A stretch of 64,000 nt of DNA from Tamarix chinensis (GCA_030549775.1 CM060172.1:56099942-56163941); one strand, 5' to 3'. Shown: positions 12,979 through 26,528, counted from the stretch's first letter. A program made the numbers and translations. The notes: a model not told the origin generated them from the sequence alone.

Positions 12979-12999
12979 TTAGTAGTACGAAGTTCCATA

Positions 13000-13790
13000 T
13001 TTTTATTTAATAAAATATCTGTATTTATTATTATAAAATATACATTTTATTTTGATGATATATATATTTATTGATATAAGATATTCATTTTTATCTTTAA
13101 AATATGTTTTTATAATTATACAATGTACACCTACAGCTATAAGATGTGTGTATTGTAAGTATGTGTATTTATAAAACATGTATTTCTCCTTTGTAAATAA
13201 ATGATATTCTAATATGTGCATTTGTTGATATATCATGTATAATCCCCACTATATGATGTAAATTTTAACTTTATGATATATGTATTGGTCAATATAAGAT
13301 GTGTATATATAACTATTAAATGTGCATTTGTCTTTTAAATAGTTGTATTCTTTCCAATAAAATGTGTATTTATAACATATATCCTTGTCTCTTGTTGTGT
13401 TATACATAAATAATGTGTATTTATATCTGGAAGATGTGTATGCTTATAAGGGTTTGTTTGGCATGGGGATAGTAGAGGTAGTTCCACCCTAGGTTGTGTC
13501 TTTTATATTAAGTATTTGATAGAAAAAAATTATTTTAATAAAATACCCATTTTAAATCAAATTAAGATATAAAATGAGTATTCGTCTAAAAAAGAGTCTT
13601 TTAATTTTAATTATACTATACAAGATATGTAAAACATGAGGGTAATTTTTCTATCTCTATTACCCCCATCCCAAATGAGCACTAATATGTATACTTATAT
13701 TATGGAATATGTGCAATTTTATTTTTATGCCTAAGATATATTAATATGGGTATTTATTTATAAAAAGATGTGAGAAAATTCTGATATATA
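13000..13790. repeat. Degenerate minisatellite, units near ATGTGTATTTATAA
   Basis: Short units with the consensus GATGTGTATTTATAA recur with variable spacing (for example near 13140, 13165, 13365, 13415, 13435) and continue after the MITE at 13450-13682. The array is strongly degenerate and I cannot fix a single period by eye. Confidence 0.5.
13450..13682. mobile_element. MITE family A, copy 2
   Basis: TIRs are GGGTTTGTTTGG and CCAAATGAGCAC. The flanking duplication is TAA (13447-13449 and 13683-13685). The internal sequence matches copy 1 in several blocks (AATAAAATAC, CAAGATAT, GAGGGTAATTTTTCTA). It is inserted in the minisatellite. Confidence 0.8.
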
Positions 13791-14390
13791 TACTTTTTAT
13801 TCTTTAATGACCTAACTTAAAGATAATTTCATATAAGTTTAGGGGGGGAATTAGTTTCTATTAGTAGTAGAAAATTAGTTTAAAATTATGAAAATTAACT
13901 ATGATGAATTCAAGATTATATATAAATATTTGATGTTGTACCTTTATAAATCAAGACATTATGGTGTAGACCATAAGGACGAGTGACCAATGAATCATGG
14001 TATAATAAGGGTATATTTATAAATGCCCAATCCCTAGTAACTACTTATCTAATATCTAATGCTTTTAGCCTCTTGGTACCTAATTAAGTTTACCATCTAT
14101 GCCTCAAGCACCAAATATATATATGCACATACATATAGAATAAATAAATATATATAATTAAATGAGTATTTGGAAATATCTCTCCCTCTCAACCCGTCTT
14201 CTACTAATGATTCATTTTTAAGGTCGTAATTTGGTGGTAGTAGTTGGGTTCTTCAGCATTAGAGGTCTAAAATCCAACTACTCCTTTTTGATATCATGTA
14301 TCTTTTTAATAATAGTGGCTGACTTTGAATAATTGAAATGTAAAAAACTATGGTTAAGTATATAGTTCCTATCGTGTATGTGTCATGAGA
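13791..14390. other. Unassigned AT-rich stretch
   Basis: No coding region or clear repeat is seen. It may include the decayed 3' end of the inverted LTR fragment that follows. Confidence 0.3.
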
Positions 14391-15646
14391 TATTTTGTGA
14401 TCACTTAATTAAAAATTAATACTTCAAGTATGATTCCTTAAGTTTGGGAATAGCCACTCTTAAGAGATAGATACCAAAAAGATATGTGTTAGCCTTCGGT
14501 TGGTTTTAATTTTATTAGTGTACCTTAGTACCCCAATTAAGGCCCTACATTTACTATATTTAGTTAGTAAAACTTCTTAAAGTGCATCAATAAATATTAG
14601 GTGACCAAGGTAGGAGGATATTGTATTGCCTTCGTAAACCAATATGACGGGTTGTACCTTAGTGTCCTTGGATTCTATGGTGGAAGGTATTATATTACCC
14701 TTATGCACCATTATAACTGAGTATATCTTAGTATCCCCAAGTTTATTTTATCTCTCCTCAAGTAATTAAAATGGAATTAACTCTTATATTATGGTCTTTG
14801 GATTGGATTTGGTATGTTGGTTTGGTAGATACCTTTGTGTGCTACCTTTAGTTTATTGGAACTATTTGATATATTGATTAGTAATTGCCTTAGTTTGCTA
14901 TCCTTAGTCTATTTAGATATGGTTTAACATGGTGGTTGGTTAGTCACATTAGTGTAGTACCTTTTTGTAAATGGAATTGTTTCAGTATATTGGTTAGTAA
15001 TTGCCTTAGTGTATTACTCTTTATGTTATGAGCGGTATTGTAGTGGTTGTTAATGCTTAAACATGGTTTGGTGTGTCTCCTTAGTAGGATAACCTTGGTA
15101 TAAATTAGGATAAATAAATGGTTGTGATATAGTTAAGTTTGGTGTGATGAACATGTGGCCTATAATATAGTATGAATTATATCATGATTATGGTATTTAG
15201 CTATTACATTTACTCTTTGATATGCTTATGCCATGATTCTTTGTATTACCTTTTATGTCCTCTATGTGACATTTGCATGTTTAATGTTGTATATTACTTT
15301 ACTCAATACCATTATACTAATAGGTTTAGGTTCATGGTCCTTGGCCTATTCGGTGTGTAATCATGGCCTTATAGATTTTGGTGGCAACTTGGGTTAGGTG
15401 AGAGTGTTGTAGGGTTATCTAGTATTTCTGTTCAGGTTATAGCATTGTTTACCTTTTGTTGTCACCTTTTAGTACATCAAGTGTCACAAACCCTTTTCAT
15501 ATTGTATTTGAATTTCTTTCATTAATTCTTATTAGTTTTTCTTCAACCATGATTAAGTATTAGCCACAATTAATTCTTGTGTTTATGTTGTTTTTCCATA
15601 CATTTGGTATAGGTTACGTATTGGTCATACTTTTGGTCGTGTTGCA
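14391..15646 (-). mobile_element. Decayed inverted fragment of the long-LTR family
   Basis: Read on the minus strand it resembles LTR copy 2 (16559-20384). Its TGTGATCACTTAATTA...AAGTTTGGGAATA segment matches the reverse of 18340-18415. The repeated 'TAGTAATTGCCTTAGT' phrases (14880-15020) mirror the short array at 17740-17983. The right end GGTCGTGTTGCA fits a decayed TGTAACACC start. The left limit is unclear. Confidence 0.45.
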
Positions 15647-15659
15647 GTAACAATCAATT

Positions 15660-16558
15660 ATTTTACATATCTAATTCTTCTAAAATGATAGTAATAAGTA
15701 GTAAATTAGGGAGGGTTATGATAGAAGAATATTGCCTTACAACTCATATATGATCAATGCTTGTATTTTCTATACAAAATATTAAGATGTCAGTAGTAAA
15801 TGTAGAATGGTGGTCTGAATATAGTATCAGAAGCTTTGCATATATCAAGTGTCAAATACAAAAATCATATTTATGCATCAATAACATACTATAGGGTGAT
15901 AGGGCATATATGACTATTAGATTACATTAGCTTAAGGGTTCGTTTATTCAAGTGCTATATGTTAAGGAAATTGACAATTAGGGTGACATTTTTATTAAGG
16001 AAATTGGATTTACAATGATGGATCTTTCTAGAATTGATGATAAGTAGGATATGTTCATATTACTTTCATGATAAATAAAAAAGTGTTATATGTTACTAAT
16101 CCAACCAATAAAGGGTGTATTGTGGTCTTATCAGTTAAAAAAATAGGATGATAATAGAGAAGGAGAGAATGTTTTGACTATTGATTTACCTTTCTCGTCT
16201 AACAACTATGACATTACTAATGGTATTTGTGTATGAGATTATCACATAGAATGGTTTTACTCAAATCATAGTTTGGCCATAAGGAGGGTAGGAACTACAA
16301 CTTAAAATGTCATAAATAAATGGTTAATTTTTATGTATTTATTGTATATTTCTCTTTTATATTGTATAGTTTGTAATTCTTTGTATGGTGCACTAATATA
16401 TTTTTTGAAGAATCCAATCAAGTGTCAAGCCTTAAGAGGCATATTTAGGTTATTTTTGGATACACCATAGGCTTGGGACATGGTTCAATCCAAATTACAC
16501 TTCCATCATATTTGCACTTGAAAGATGTTGATGTGGGTATATGGGTTGGAAGTGAGGA
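15660..16558 (+). pseudogene. CACTA (En/Spm) transposon pseudogene, DUF4216-like part, left of LTR insertion
   Basis: The plus strand carries decayed blocks of the second half of a plant En/Spm transposase polyprotein. Around 15750-15830 is FYTKY.DVSSKCR, comparable to the conserved FxTKxRDxxxxTQNSGV block. Around 16005-16085 is GFTMMDLSRIDDK followed by DMFILLS, which aligns with RFIMVDLSRPGHK.DPFILSS in the copy at 29060-29420. Stops interrupt each block. The TNP2 domain expected upstream is missing; an inverted LTR fragment lies there instead. LTR copy 2 interrupts the element after 16558. Confidence 0.6.
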
Positions 16559-17089
16559 TGTAACACCCCCAAATAAACTAAAAAATTTCGTTTTGCAGAA
16601 GCGTTAATTAAGAAAACAGTGGGTGTTATCGTCACACTTGGTATAAGTCTGGCATCCTCTACCATCCTTACACTAAGTGCTAAAGCTAAAATATTACTTT
16701 ACTTAAATTAATAACATGATTATAAATTTTAAAATACAAACAATAACAGATAAGTATGGTGCTAGTTAAAAGTAACATCAACAGTCTATAAAACTCAAGA
16801 GGAGTTTATAGGAGGATGTCAAAGTCCAATTACAATTGGAATTAGAGATAGCAAAAGACATGCCGGATAGTCTTACGCTCTCAAAACTGACCAACAGCTT
16901 TCGATTGAACTCAGAAGATGACCTGCAAAGTCCATTACCCATTGAATAGGCAAGGACCCATGAAGATAATCCCTCTAATACTACGATAATGAGTAACCCC
17001 TTTATACCAAACTAATATGAGAAATTAGCATGGAACACATACAAGGCATACAAATAACATGGTATAAGACATATACATATACATATACA

Positions 17090-17660
17090 TATGATGATTG
17101 ATATACAATATTCATTTAGATAATCAATTTCCCTTAAGGTCACCTACTACTCATATTCATTCATCTGAAACAATGGAGCTTACCAAACGAACAACCTAGA
17201 GATACCCTCTAAAGTATGATTAGAAGTAAACCCCAACACAATAACCATAAGACATCATGATAATACATGGTATAAATTTAAGACATGCATGAGATGATCA
17301 AGATACAATAATCATATTAGATAAATCATAATCACTAAAACCACATACTACTCATACTTGCTCATCCAGAACATAATAAAACTTACCAAACTAACATACC
17401 ACAGATGCTCTCTGAAGTATGGTTAGAACAACCACAACACAATAACCATAAGGCATCATGATAATACATGGTATAAAAATTAATACATAAATGAGATGAT
17501 CCAAATACAATAATCATAACAGATAAGCAATAATCACTAAACCACATACCGTTCATGCATGTTTATTTAAAATATAATAACACTTATAAACCAAGCATCC
17601 AGAGATGCTCTCTGAAGTAATAATTAAAACCAAACTCCAACACAAAAACCATAACTTGCA
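17090..17660 (+). repeat. Three tandem copies of a ~200-bp unit
   Basis: Each unit contains AATAATCAT-type sequence, CACATACTACTCAT, AACTTACCAAAC, AGATGCTCTCTGAAGTA, AACACAATAACCATAAG and ATGATAATACATGGTATAA. Units begin near 17091, 17290 and 17493; the third is shortened. It is an internal duplication within LTR copy 2. Confidence 0.75.
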
Positions 17661-17739
17661 CAACATAACTCACATCTCAACATCAATCCCAATAGAGTCC
17701 ATACATCACAAGTAAGGCATAAAGACACAATACCAAACA

Positions 17740-17983
17740 TAGGTAGACACGAAGGTTACTACCAAAACTATAGGTACCCGTGAATGTTACTACCAAAATA
17801 ATAGGTAAGCACAAAGGCCACTACCAAACCACAGGTAGGCACGAAGGGTGCTACCGAAACCACATGTAGGCATGAAGGCTATTACTAAAATTACATGTAA
17901 GCACAAAGACTACTAGCAAACAACAGGTACGTATGAAGGCTACTACCAAAACTACAGGTAGGTACAAAGGTTACTACCGACCA
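17740..17983 (+). repeat. Tandem array of ~31-bp units
   Basis: About eight diverged units of the type GGTAGGCACGAAGGCTACTA followed by CCAAAACTACA. They lie within LTR copy 2. Confidence 0.8.
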
Positions 17984-20384
17984 ATCCAATAATCCAATAA
18001 TATTCATTCTAATCAAATCATATCAATTCTATTTTTATTTACTCAAGGAGGATATCATAACAACCCTGAGACATAAAAGTACATCAATTATATCGACGCA
18101 CAAGACATCATGGTACCCTCCAACCATCCAACCCAAAGGCATAAAAACACTCTGGTCATATTGATGCATAAGGTACATAGTATCCTCCGTACCTCGGATA
18201 CCTAATATTTAAGTAGTGATACCCTTATAGGGCTTGTAGGTCACTTATAGAGTGGACTAGGACCTTACTAGGACAACAGCGACACACTAGAAAACCGAAT
18301 AAACCGAGGATTCCTACCTCGTCTCTAGTGTAGCTAACCCTAGAGAGAAAGTATTTCCAAACTCGAGGTCTTTTAATTTACGTATTAGTATTTTATAAGG
18401 TGATCACATATATCACATATTGTATAATTATTTGCATTTCCATAATTATCCATTTTTCCTGTTTTCCCAATTATCCAAGTCAAACCTAAGGTCAATGGTC
18501 CAAAAAAAGGTCAAAGTTAACACTAAGGTTAACCTATTAAAATCTAAAGCTATCCTATGTCTAATTATTCCCATTTGGGCGCATTAGGCTGAAAAAGACC
18601 AAAATGCCCCTAAGAACAATAATTATCCAATTACCATCCATTTAAATACCAAATTTATTTTATTTATTAATTTATCATGAAAAGACTAAAATAAAATAAT
18701 TTAATTATTTATTATTCAATTTAAATTATCAAATATGCCAAAAGGCCATTTTGGCCTTACACATGTTTCTGCTTACAAAACCCTATCATAAACTTTTAAA
18801 ACTTCCAAAACTCATGATTGCATAATCAACAACAGATAATGCATATTAGACATGATTTTTAGGATAAATATCATAATACACTAAAAATGAATAAATTAGT
18901 CCTAAGGCACACATCCATAATTATTATTCTACAATTATATCTAAGAATGCTCACCCTATTATTTTGTATGCACATATCATACAAAATATTTTCCTGATAA
19001 TATAATCATTTTAATCCTACTTTCGTACCTGAAATATTTCACTAAAGATAACATACTCATTTTTATAATTTTTCATGATAATAGTAACTACATAATTATA
19101 ATGTAACGAATATGCTTCAAATATTTCATACATGAAAACCCTAATATACTATCATGCAATATTTATCATTTTAGTAGAGTATAACATTTACCTAGGTTTT
19201 AGCCAAAACATAAAATAATAGTATCCTACTAAAATTATCAGATTTCTCTAGTCAACTTTTGTACCTAAAAATAATACCAAATTTATCGAATCAACATTTA
19301 CCAGCTAAAATAATAATTATAGTATTAAAATATTTATTTTTTAAAATAACTAAAATACCCTTACTTAATACTAATATGTACCAAAATTTATGACCCAAAA
19401 TATTTCACTCATGCTGCACATATAGCGTGAGAACTATGCTCAAACTGGGGGTAAGCATGGGATGGCTGGTCGAGGGGCTAGTAATGGTTGGGGTGGTGGA
19501 CGGTGGAAGGTGGCATCTCTCTTGGGTTAGGGTTTTGCGCTGGGATGGTTGTTGTAGGGGGATGGAGTTAGTTGAGGTAATGTAGGGAGAAGAAGAGGAG
19601 GAAAGTGGTGGAGGAGCTAGAAACGGGAAGGGTTGTGACGGGGAAGGAGGTAAAGGCTGGGTGGTTGTGGTGGTACATGTGTGGAGAGGAAAGGGTTGGG
19701 AGATGGGGAAACAAAATAGGGCAGAGGAGTGGTGTAGGCAAGATGGGTTAGATTACAGGTGAAGAAAATGCAAAGAGGAGGAGGAGGAGAAGGGTAGTTG
19801 GTCGGGGGCTACAAGGAGGTGTGTATGTTAGAATAATGATGCGGAGAGGGTGAGATGAGAGTATGAGGTGATCGGTGAAGGAGTGATGGGTTGCGTGAGG
19901 TAAAGGGAACGGGGAAAGTGGAGTGAGGTGAGGAAAACTAGTCATAGGTAACGTGAGGGAGGAAGGTGGCAAGGAGGGTAGGATAGAAATTATATTATAT
20001 TTTTATTTTTATTATAGGTTTAATTTGGGTAAGTTAGGGTATAGGGTAAAAATATATCGGGAAAAATAATTCAATCTCGAATAGGTTTAAAAAAGAATGG
20101 AAAGAGTAAAAAAAATCCGAAATAAATTTTAGGAAATTATTTCGAGTTACGGATCAAAGGTTATTAGTAAAATAATTAGGATAAGATTTATGGGTATAAA
20201 CTAGGATTAAATTTAATACCTCAATTTCTATAAAACTTTAACCTGATTAAATTTATATCTAAATCATCATAATAATAAACATAATAATAATAGGTTTAAT
20301 ACTAAACCTCCTAAAGTAATCATTACCACTAATCACACATAATTATTAATTTATAATTAAAGTTTCTAAACCTGAGGTATTACA

Positions 20385-22000
20385 GAGGACATGATACATA
20401 TGTTGGCAAGGTATATGCTACAACCTATGCATGTAGTAATATATAACAAGTACATGTTAAAAGTAATTTTTATTTTTAAAACTAGATGAGAAGTGTGAGC
20501 TATTTACCAAATGGCTTTTTATAGGTTCTTACAAGAATCATTCTTACCTCAAGGGAGTGAGGCAACCCATATTTATAGATTCTTATGTCTGGTGACCATA
20601 TTGAATGAAAAAGGTAACATAAATTGGGTTACATATATGGTCAATGCGATGATAATTGAACCAAGATTCCTTATTTTTGCTCAAGCTTCTGTATTGTCAC
20701 CATCCTCAGGCAAAGCTTATTGGTTCAATTCATTAGGCAAAAATCCTCACAATGACCCCAAAATTCTTATTGAAAGTAACTATTTTATGTACTTAAATGA
20801 GTGTTCATATTATTTTATATTTTTTATTAACATAGGTTTATGCATTAATTAGTTCATTCAAGATATATTTGGTAGGGAAAGACATTGTGGACTAAACTCA
20901 TTTGGCATAAAGGTCAAGTTTGTAGTGATCATTATGGTTTTTAAGCAATATTAAGCTAATATTTACTATTTAATATGAAAATAATAGTGTAGTCTTTTTT
21001 TTACTTTCATAAGTGTCCATGATAAGGAGATGTGGTAAGTTGTGAATACTTCATCATGAGTTATACAAAGAATATTATTTTGTGAGTTTAGAAGGGAGAA
21101 ATGGGAGGTAAAACCAAAATTTTATCTATTTATATGTTTTCATTATATAATATATATAACTTACAACTTTAATTGAAATATTAACAGAGGAGTGACCATG
21201 TTTTGTAGGTTTTTTTTTACTTCATGAGCAAAGTTTTTAAAAAAATAGCTAGATGATATTAAAAAAGAATGGTTAGACTGTATCATAAAAATTTAAATTT
21301 GAGAACTTCTGTATATATTTGCTTGTTGCATGACTCCTCCCCCCCCCCCCAATTTTTTATCCTATATAGATTCCCTATGATGAGCAAAAGACGTTGTGTA
21401 AATTTCATTTACGTATAGGATTTTTTGTATTTTTTTTTCAAGTGTGTGTGTGTTTCATATATTCAGATGCTTAGTATTTTTGTCAAATTGATGTAGATTG
21501 TATGAGTTTGGTGTACACAAGAGTTGATGCTTGTGTATGAGCATACTAGGAATATGTAGGTTTATTGTTTAGGAAACAAAATTGGAGTGTATGAGCACGT
21601 ACACATATTTTTCTAAAGAAAGTAAGAGTATAGACAACTGTTTTATGGTCTAATTGTCATATAATCTCAAGCTTATAGAGTGTGTTTATACACTTACATG
21701 TTGTCTAACCTCAAGCTTATAGGACGTTTTTTAACTAATTGTTGTCAATACTATGTATTAAATAGTAGTTGACGTCTATCACCGCCATCTACATTGTGGG
21801 TTATATGGCAGGTTATGAAACCAAGTACCAAAATGATCCTTATGGTTTTATGAAACACCAAAATAGCCTAACCGTCATCCCAAACTAACGCCACTTTATT
21901 TATTTTTTTCTAATATCCGAAGGTAAAAAACTTGATTTCATTAAGGCCTTATAACCCAGTCCCGTTTATACATATCTAATTATTAAGTGTGTTTATGTAG
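20385..22000 (+). pseudogene. CACTA pseudogene, Ulp1-like C-terminal part and 3' flank
   Basis: It continues the element cut by LTR copy 2. Just after the insertion is SEDMIHMLARYMLQP, then an open stretch of 113 codons (20511-20852). That stretch contains FYRFLQESFLPQG, IYRFLCLVTILNEKGN and VLSPSSGKAYWFNSLGKNPHNDPK. This resembles the Ulp1-like cysteine-protease region of plant En/Spm proteins and matches the minus-strand copy at 27732-28172 block for block. At 21730-21960, phrases such as CACCGCCATCTACATTGTGG look like subterminal repeats, suggesting the element ends near 22000. No catalytic triad can be assigned. Confidence 0.6.
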
Positions 22001-25000
22001 ATGTAAAAAGGGTCGGATTCCTTTATGCCGACATATAAACATAAACCCCCCCCCCCAATTTTCTCATCCATCTCTCTCAGCAAAAAATCTCAAACTCTAT
22101 CTTCAACTCTTTGTCTCGCTAAATTCGCACACTAGATCTCAACCCACACAAGATCAACACACTACATTTCAATCTTACATTCCCATTCTGCTATTTTAAG
22201 GTATTTCCTTAAGTCAAGAATTATTTGTGTTTTCTTTGTTGAGCTAACATTTTGTAATATTACATAGTTTTTTGTCTCAAATTTTATAATATATGCATAT
22301 ATTGTTACATTTTGTGTAATCTAGTTAAATTATATGTTTTTTAATTGCATTTTTAGTTTGTATAATTATCATTCTATATATAATTGTTATTACTCTTGAA
22401 TATTTGAATTTTTTTAATAATCTAAATTAAAATTTAGATTTTAGTCAATTAAAAAGTATCTATTTATATGAGTAGGTTACTGACATAAGTTGAGTGCTCC
22501 ATAAACCATAGATTTGTTAATGATATTGTAAAATTAAATGTTATCATAATATTATTATATTTGTTGTAAACTTAATTGTATGGGTGCATCTTCATTTCCT
22601 TCTACTTTGACACTGGCACACATTTCACCAAAGTCCTTCGTATCAACCATGCCATCAATATTTGTAGTGGAATATTGATGTTGATTTGATCCACAATTAG
22701 GATAACTAATAAAATCTCTATCATTTTATGAATGATTTGTGTGTTTAAAATTTGACTGCTCAATGAGAAAACTCTTAAAGGAACTAAATGGCAGAAGGCA
22801 TAGTTGGAGTCTTAATGCTTGATCCTTACGGGCAGTTGTACAAAACCCCCAACTTTAATGAACCTGTCATCATTTTCAACATTTTGTTACCATCTATTGG
22901 AATAAGATGACTTCTCCCTGTTATCTCATTCTGATATCTTGAATGAGTATGTATCCCTCGCATAATTATTCCATTAAGGCACCATGATCATTAGTTCACT
23001 AAATATAGCCAACGACAATATAAATGTAACTTTATTTGGGCTTCTTTCAAAGCTAAGTTCCCCATACTTATATTTTAGTCTATCATTCCAATATAATATC
23101 AGTGAAATTTTCATCCTGAATTTAAAAAAAAATAGAATAAAAATAGCTTGAAGATTGAAGATTAAAATTTTATCTCAATAGTACGTATTGCTTAATAGAC
23201 AAATCATAATAAACTTACAATTTTTTTTCATATTACACCATATGTACCAAATGTGGGTTAAATGCTCCCACATTCAACATATACACCATTTGAACTTAAA
23301 TTACCGTACAAATAATTTTGATATTATTTTATCACTAAAAATAAACATACATGCACCATTTCTTTTATAATTCTAGCAACATATGTATTACAAAAAACAT
23401 ATAAACTACAAAATTAAATATATTTAAGTATAATTTGAGCACATAAAATATATACTCAAACTTGAGTTAAGCTTTGGCACATTTATATCTAACACACTTA
23501 AGAACAAAACATATATCATATGTCACCAAAATTTTAGATTTCACAATAAATATACATACACACAAAATTAAGAACAATATATAAATATTCTAACACAATT
23601 ATATATACCATACACCAATACATAAATAACTTTACATGATGGTGGGAAAAAAGATAGCGGTAAACAACCATTATGTAGGCTACAACCATATATACTATAT
23701 GTGGTAGTTCAAAATACAATAGTCTATAATGAAATATAAATAAATAAAAAGCATTCTAAAACAATTACAGGAATGATCGAATGACATTTATGGGCTTAAA
23801 ATGGTCATATATTATCAATTATAGATGATAGTTATAGTCCAAAACTGTTGTCTAATCTTCCTCCAAATTTTTTTGGGAAGGAAAAAAAGTTGATGTTACA
23901 ACCTAGACCATACATGGGCATTAGTGGTGTGTATCTCAATTCAAAATATTAATTTTACACTATAACATCAATCAATTTATATTAAAATTAACTCATACGA
24001 CATTTTAAAAAGATGTCAATCACATATAAGAAAGAAAATTAACTAGATAAATTAAGTCAAATCATTAAGCCTCCTAGTGAACTAGATAAACCATGTTAAT
24101 TCTTTATTATCTATCTTAACTTATTTATTTCTCATAGGCTTAGTAAAATCTCTATCATAAGTACACACACATATGAAATAAAAATGCCAATATAGATAAC
24201 AAAAACATGTCCACAACAAAAATACGCATTTTATCCTTTCAATGGGCACCAAAAACAATCTTTATTACTATTGTTCTCTGTATTACTTTCTTAAGCTACA
24301 ATAGAGCTTGTAAAGCATTAATTGCCTAAGTTTTGTATTCTAGTCTTTCATCAACATATGAATTACATTCTTATAAGTTCTTTCATTTGAACTCTTCATC
24401 TCTTCTCTTTACCTTTCTCTTTAAATCTTCATCAAGATCATCATATGTCATTCCTACATAAGAGCATCAAAGAAATAAACAAACATTTTTTTATTTAAAA
24501 AAATTGATCACAAATATATGTCATGCACAAATAATATATAATTTTAACAACCATGGCATTCATCATTCATCTTCATCGCTTTAAGACTTTTATAAATATA
24601 TTCTACTACCATGAAATTCCATCTGACTATAATAAAACAATCTTAAAATACATTATACTATCATGGCATTCTATTAAATTCCATATTTTTTATAAGATAA
24701 TATGCTAATTATATAAATTAGACATGAATGCATGTCATACTATCATATTACATAAAATTATCACAAAAATAGGTTTTTAGAGCTCAAAAAATAAAACTAA
24801 AAAACTCATTTTGAATGTGAAAATGGTCTTTTTCAACTTCAAATGTGTTCAAACCTTCTTTGGGGTTTTTAAGCATCTAGAACTAAAAAATTGAAAAAAA
24901 TGAAAAAAAAAATCTAAAATGGATAAATGAGTCAAATTTTTTATTCACTGAAAAATTATTGACAAGTTACAATAATAATATCTTAGCCAAATATATAAAA

Positions 25001-25369
25001 AGCATGTAAAGACCCTACACATAAGTTAAACTAACAACCACAACATTGATACCAAAGAAATTCAAATGATATATAAACACATAATATAGCAAGATTGAGG
25101 AAACATTGATGAATAAAGAAGATAGAAAATGCACACGTGTTAAGAAAACGAAATAGAAAAGGGAAGAATAAGAAGGTTGTCTTGCGGTGGTGACAATAGT
25201 GACCAATGAATAAGAAGAAAAGAGAGGTGGAGGAATCAACAATAGTGAAAGAATTTGGAAAAAAAGTTTTTTGCAAGGAAAGTGAAGAATGCAAAAAGGG
25301 AAAAAAACACAAAAGTGTAGATGACAAAAAATTTAAAAATAAAATTATGCTAAAGTAGAGACAATGATT
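22001..25369. other. AT-rich, unassigned, probably transposon-derived
   Basis: It holds C11-12 runs near 21340 and 22047 and short frames only. Low-complexity minus-strand frames at 25015-25327 have no recognisable domain. I see no gene. It may be the interior of the CACTA-type element whose right end is at 25640. Confidence 0.3.
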
Positions 25370-25640
25370 TTACCCTAGAACCGCCATCCATACCCTTAAA
25401 AAAATTAGGAGGGGGGATTTCCCTATGATGTAGACTGCATTTGTGGGTTACAATTGTCATTTATATCTTTTACAGTTACGTTTTCACTATAGACAATGCT
25501 TATAATTCCCTAACCACCATCTATTTCTTCTGTATTTTTTCAACTTGTTTAGTTTTTTTATTGGAGAGCCTATAGAAGACTATCTGTATTAAAAATATGG
25601 TATATATATGATGTCTTCTATGTTTATTTTTGTTGTAGTG
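25370..25640 (+). mobile_element. Right end of a CACTA-type element
   Basis: The terminus TTTTTGTTGTAGTG (ending 25640) is the reverse complement of CACTACAACAAAAA, the canonical plant CACTA end. Upstream are subterminal-type phrases (GGTTACAATTGTCAT, ACAGTTACG, ACCACCATCTAT). The matching left CACTA end was not found, so limits and length of the element are unknown. Confidence 0.5.
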
Positions 25641-26528
25641 ACATATATATATATATATAGCATACTACAAAACACCTTAAAAATAGGTTTTTCAAATTTG
25701 TTACCCAAACCAAAATGTGTGTTAAAGAAGAGAATAAATTGAAACAAATAAGGTAAGATTAAGTTCCAAACCAACATTTAAATGGGTGATTAAGGAAATA
25801 TAAAATAATTGAATAGGGAAAAGATCAAGATGGGGAAGAATGGAGGTAGTGTTCAACAGGTAAGGAAAGAATGAAAGAAGATGAAGGTCGTGTATCGACA
25901 TGAACGAAACCAATGCTATCTTAGATCTAAATAAACATCCATGATGATCAGACATGTATTTATTTATTTTAAAAAAGCATCTTTAATAAAGATGATGATA
26001 TTGTTGGATCATAAATAAACATACCTGATGATCAAAAGTATTACCTCTGAACATTAAAAAAAAAGGAGTACTACACCATTAGTTTTAGATAACGGTCAGA
26101 CTATTTTAGTTAGTTTTTTAACTAACTGACTATTTTGGTATTTATTATAGATCTAAAAGAATCATTTTAGTATTGAGATTTAGGCTATATCTATAACCAT
26201 CGTTTATAATAACCCGGCCAAAAAAATTTGTACCAAATTTAGATGTGTAAATTGGATATGTAGGGTCAGATTTTTCAACCCTGTCTACACTATATAAGAT
26301 GATGAAGCACCCAATAATCTAAAATCGTCAAATATGCCAACTTATTCATCATTGTATATGCCTTATTATGTAGGGGTGACACTGCTATAGTAAAAATCAT
26401 ACACAACGGTTAAAAAAGTGGTATACACTTATAACCACCGCCTAATCAATTATCGTATGTAGCATATATGATAGTTTAAAAAACCTTTATATAATTATTT
26501 AAATTTGGCTCGAAAATTATTGGTACTA

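Larger units (their letters stand above)
16559..20384 (+). mobile_element. Solo long LTR, copy 2 (3,826 bp, TSD GAGGA)
   Basis: It starts TGTAACACCCCC and ends GAGGTATTACA, with a perfect TSD GAGGA (16554-16558 and 20385-20389). The 5' end shares GTGTTATCGTCACACTTGG and AGTGCTAAAGCTAAA with the other copies. Internally there is a three-fold repeat of about 200 bp (17090-17660), an array of about 31-bp units (17740-17983) and a purine-rich block (19440-19980). There is no gag or pol, so it is a solo LTR. It sits inside a CACTA relic and is therefore younger than that element. Confidence 0.88.

Noticed and set aside
17740..17983. Possible CRISPR-like spaced repeats
   Set aside because: The units are contiguous, diverged along their whole length, without spacers, and sit in a plant LTR.
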